A DNA stretch of 54,579 nt from an uncultured Bacteroidota bacterium (GTDB lineage: Bacteria; Bacteroidota; Bacteroidia; B-17B0; Aurantibacillaceae): positions 1 through 54,579 of the forward strand of contig CAILKE010000054.1 in NCBI GenBank assembly GCA_903834765.1, written 5' to 3'. A program made the position numbers and the translations under genes. The number at the start of each line of letters is the position of its first letter. Position 1 is the first letter of the stretch. Under the pieces are notes generated by a model. It saw nothing but the letters and a program-made list of their open reading frames with translations, was not told the DNA's origin and did not search any database. Below are positions 53,211-54,579 of the stretch, one piece after another.

Positions 53211-53447
53211 ATGTCACGTATTTGTCAATTAACAGGAAAAAAAGCAATGAAAGGGAATAAAGTTTCTTTCTCAAATGCTAAAACACCGCGCCAATTCAAG
53301 GTAAATTTAAAAACTAAAAAGTTTTTTGTTCCTGAAACAGCTGAATGGATTACACTTCGTGTATCTACTTCTGCAATCAAAAATATTAATAAAAAAGGCA
53401 TCTACGCTTGTTTAAAAGAATCTGTTGAAAAAGGAATTTTAAACTAA
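53211..53447 (+). CDS. rpmB: 50S ribosomal protein L28
   Basis: A 78-aa protein of the large ribosomal subunit. It begins MSRICQLTGKKAMKGNKVSFS and has the KVNLKTKKFFVPE and LRVSTSAIKNINKKGI segments. Only isolated cysteines are present and no zinc-ribbon pairs, so it is a zinc-independent form. It is first in the rpmB-rpmG-DUF4295 operon, usual in Bacteroidota. Confidence 0.97.
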   Translation: MSRICQLTGKKAMKGNKVSFSNAKTPRQFKVNLKTKKFFVPETAEWITLRVSTSAIKNINKKGIYACLKESVEKGILN

Positions 53448-53469
53448 ATAACACACAACATTAGAAGCA

Positions 53470-53652
53470 ATGGCAAAAAAAGGTAATAGAATTCAAGTAA
53501 TTTTAGAGTGCACAGAGCACAAAGACAGTGGTAAACACGGAACATCTCGTTATATTACGACTAAAAACAAAAAAAATACTCCTGATCGTATTGAATTGAA
53601 AAAATACAACCCGATCTTGAAAAAAATGACAACTCATAAAGAGATTAAATAA
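53470..53652 (+). CDS. rpmG: 50S ribosomal protein L33
   Basis: A 60-aa large-subunit protein: [18 protein letters not shown], then [23 protein letters not shown]. It has a single cysteine and so is the zinc-independent form. It lies 22 bp after rpmB. Confidence 0.96.
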   Translation: MAKKGNRIQVILECTEHKDSGKHGTSRYITTKNKKNTPDRIELKKYNPILKKMTTHKEIK

Positions 53653-53672
53653 TCCATTAAAACTAAGATAAA

Positions 53673-53825
53673 ATGGCAAAGAAAGTAGTTGCAACCCTAA
53701 AAACTGGTAAAGGAAATAGCTTTACAAAAGTGATTAAAGTAATCAGATCTCCAAAAACAGGTGCTTATGCATTTCGTGAGGAAATTGTTCAAAATGAATT
53801 AGTAGGTGATTATTTGAAAAAATAA
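53673..53825 (+). CDS. DUF4295 family protein, 50 aa
   Basis: A 50-aa basic protein that begins MAKKVVATLKTGKGNSFTKV and ends QNELVGDYLKK. In Bacteroidota this family is encoded directly after rpmG, as here with a 20-bp gap. It is probably ribosome-associated, but its function is unknown. A terminator follows. Confidence 0.92.
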   Translation: MAKKVVATLKTGKGNSFTKVIKVIRSPKTGAYAFREEIVQNELVGDYLKK

Positions 53826-53844
53826 TTTTTATAAATTTTATTGA

Positions 53845-53877
53845 AAAGCTCTGCAAGAAATTGCAGGGCTTTTTTTG
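53845..53877 (+). terminator. Rho-independent terminator after DUF4295
   Basis: AAAGCTCTGCAA pairs with TTGCAGGGCTTT (one T-G wobble) around a GAAA tetraloop, followed by T residues. Confidence 0.9.
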
Positions 53878-54021
53878 TTTTTGAGTAGGTTCTAAAAATG
53901 TATTTAGCATTAAATGTAAAAAATGTAGGCTATTAGTGATTAATCTAATAGTTAATAATCGAATAACATATTAATTTTGGTTTAATGGCAAGCATAATAT
54001 TAATTTAAAAGACAATTCATT

Positions 54022-54327
54022 ATGGAACGAGAAAATCATTATTCAACAGTTTCAGAAGCAATAAACCAGCTTCAAAAAAAAGGTTATACGATTGATTTTA
54101 ATTTAGAAGAAAATAATATCGTTCATCAAGATGAAAAATTTCATACTAATTTTGAAATTGTTGATGTATATCGTTATGAAGGTGACACTGATCCTGCAGA
54201 TGAGGCAGTAGTATATGCTATTCAATCTAAAACAGGCTTGAAAGGCATTTTTGTCACTGGTTACGGTCCATCAATTGATTCAGATACAGTTGAAATATTG
54301 AGGAATTTGAAAATAAAAAAATATTAA
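54022..54327 (+). CDS. Small conserved Bacteroidota protein
   Basis: A 101-aa soluble protein: YSTVSEAINQLQKKGYTIDFN, then an acidic middle FEIVDVYRYEGDTDPADEAVVYAI and GLKGIFVTGYG. It resembles a family often labelled phosphoribosylpyrophosphate synthetase in databases, but it has none of that enzyme's PRPP or ATP motifs and is far too short. The function is unknown. Confidence 0.8.
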   Translation: MERENHYSTVSEAINQLQKKGYTIDFNLEENNIVHQDEKFHTNFEIVDVYRYEGDTDPADEAVVYAIQSKTGLKGIFVTGYGPSIDSDTVEILRNLKIKKY

Positions 54328-54345
54328 TTTATTTCTGGTATTTAT

Positions 54346-54417
54346 ATGAAAATTATTTCCGCAGCACAAATTAAGTCATTAGACAGTATCACAATTGCTA
54401 AAGAGCTGATGGATTAA
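54346..54417 (+). pseudogene. Truncated nnrE-like N-terminus
   Basis: A frame of 23 codons reads MKIISAAQIKSLDSITIAKE and then ends LMD-stop. The beginning is very like the first helix of NAD(P)H-hydrate epimerase (NnrE/YjeF-N), in which an acidic residue, a short linker and an IDLMERA segment follow. Here the linker seems deleted and a stop follows Leu-Met. No continuation of the ~200-aa domain is seen in the remaining ~160 bp. It is a probable decayed copy. Confidence 0.5.
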
Positions 54418-54579
54418 ATTCCAAATATTAATTTCTTTTTTTAAATCGACTCTTTTTATTTTTAAGATATATCTAAAAATTCAAAAAATTGTTTTTAAAA
54501 TTAAATTTAATCGTAATTTTACGATTAATATAATATGTCTTATTAATTTTTTGATTATATTTTATTTAAAAACAAAATA

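Noticed and set aside
1-54579. CRISPR arrays, prophage, integron or transposase genes
   Set aside because: No regularly spaced repeats, integrase, transposase or phage structural gene could be found on either strand.

Overview
The window looks like a chromosomal segment of a low-GC, non-sporulating member of the Bacteroidota. The evidence is a Bacteroidetes-type primary sigma factor without region 1.1, promoters of the TTTG-N18/19-TAnnTTTG form, type IX secretion (T9SS) C-terminal sorting domains, the rpmB-rpmG-DUF4295 cluster, a DUF4783-nadC pair, a fused E1 alpha/beta dehydrogenase, and few Shine-Dalgarno sites. I see no rRNA, tRNA, CRISPR array, transposase or phage gene. I cannot name the genus.

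Region 1 (1-17474) is a signal-transduction island. After the 3' end of a T9SS-exported protein comes a GlcG/HbpS-like protein 12 bp upstream of a 1172-aa multi-PAS HisKA_2 kinase. Next, on the minus strand, a tight operon reads (5' to 3') PAS kinase, receiver-PP2C phosphatase, H-NOX haem protein, GAF/PAS histidine kinase, receiver, receiver, with an OmpA-family protein just beyond. On the plus strand follow a small lipoprotein-like ORF, a 34-aa membrane peptide, and a FIST sensor, HisKA_2 kinase, stand-alone receiver and stand-alone LytTR DNA-binding protein. All four kinases appear soluble, and three of them sit directly behind a separate ligand-sensor gene (GlcG/HbpS, H-NOX, FIST). Two TTCCA-N5-TGGAA palindromes lie in the divergent spacer between the minus-strand operon and the FIST side.

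Region 2 (17475-32800) starts with about 580 bp of AT-rich DNA without a gene. It then holds housekeeping and envelope genes: a conserved hypothetical, lnt, lpdA, a DinB/BstA-like thiol transferase, glutaminyl cyclase, tgt, an LptF/G permease, an ArnT-like GT-C transferase, an LTA-synthase-type sulfatase, recN, the primary sigma factor and rpe. A 163-bp inverted-repeat element (MITE-like) lies between the sigma factor and rpe, and a possible relict reading frame lies before tgt.

Region 3 (32800-46900) holds superoxide dismutase, a YD-repeat-like secreted protein, a YyaL/DUF255 thioredoxin-fold protein, a DCC-family protein, a haem-motif/beta-propeller lipoprotein, pdxJ, rlmH, DUF4783-nadC, a 38-aa FeoB-associated-type Cys-rich membrane protein, a GH16-like protein, a second GT-C transferase, the fused E1 dehydrogenase and a T9SS cargo protein.

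Region 4 (46877-54579) holds an M3 peptidase, murB, a BrxA/B bacilliredoxin, a cold-shock-type DEAD-box helicase with a structured leader and an RGG-like tail, rpmB-rpmG-DUF4295, a small conserved protein and a truncated remnant that resembles the N-terminus of nnrE. Several secreted proteins appear to have glutamine at the mature N-terminus, which fits the glutaminyl cyclase encoded here.
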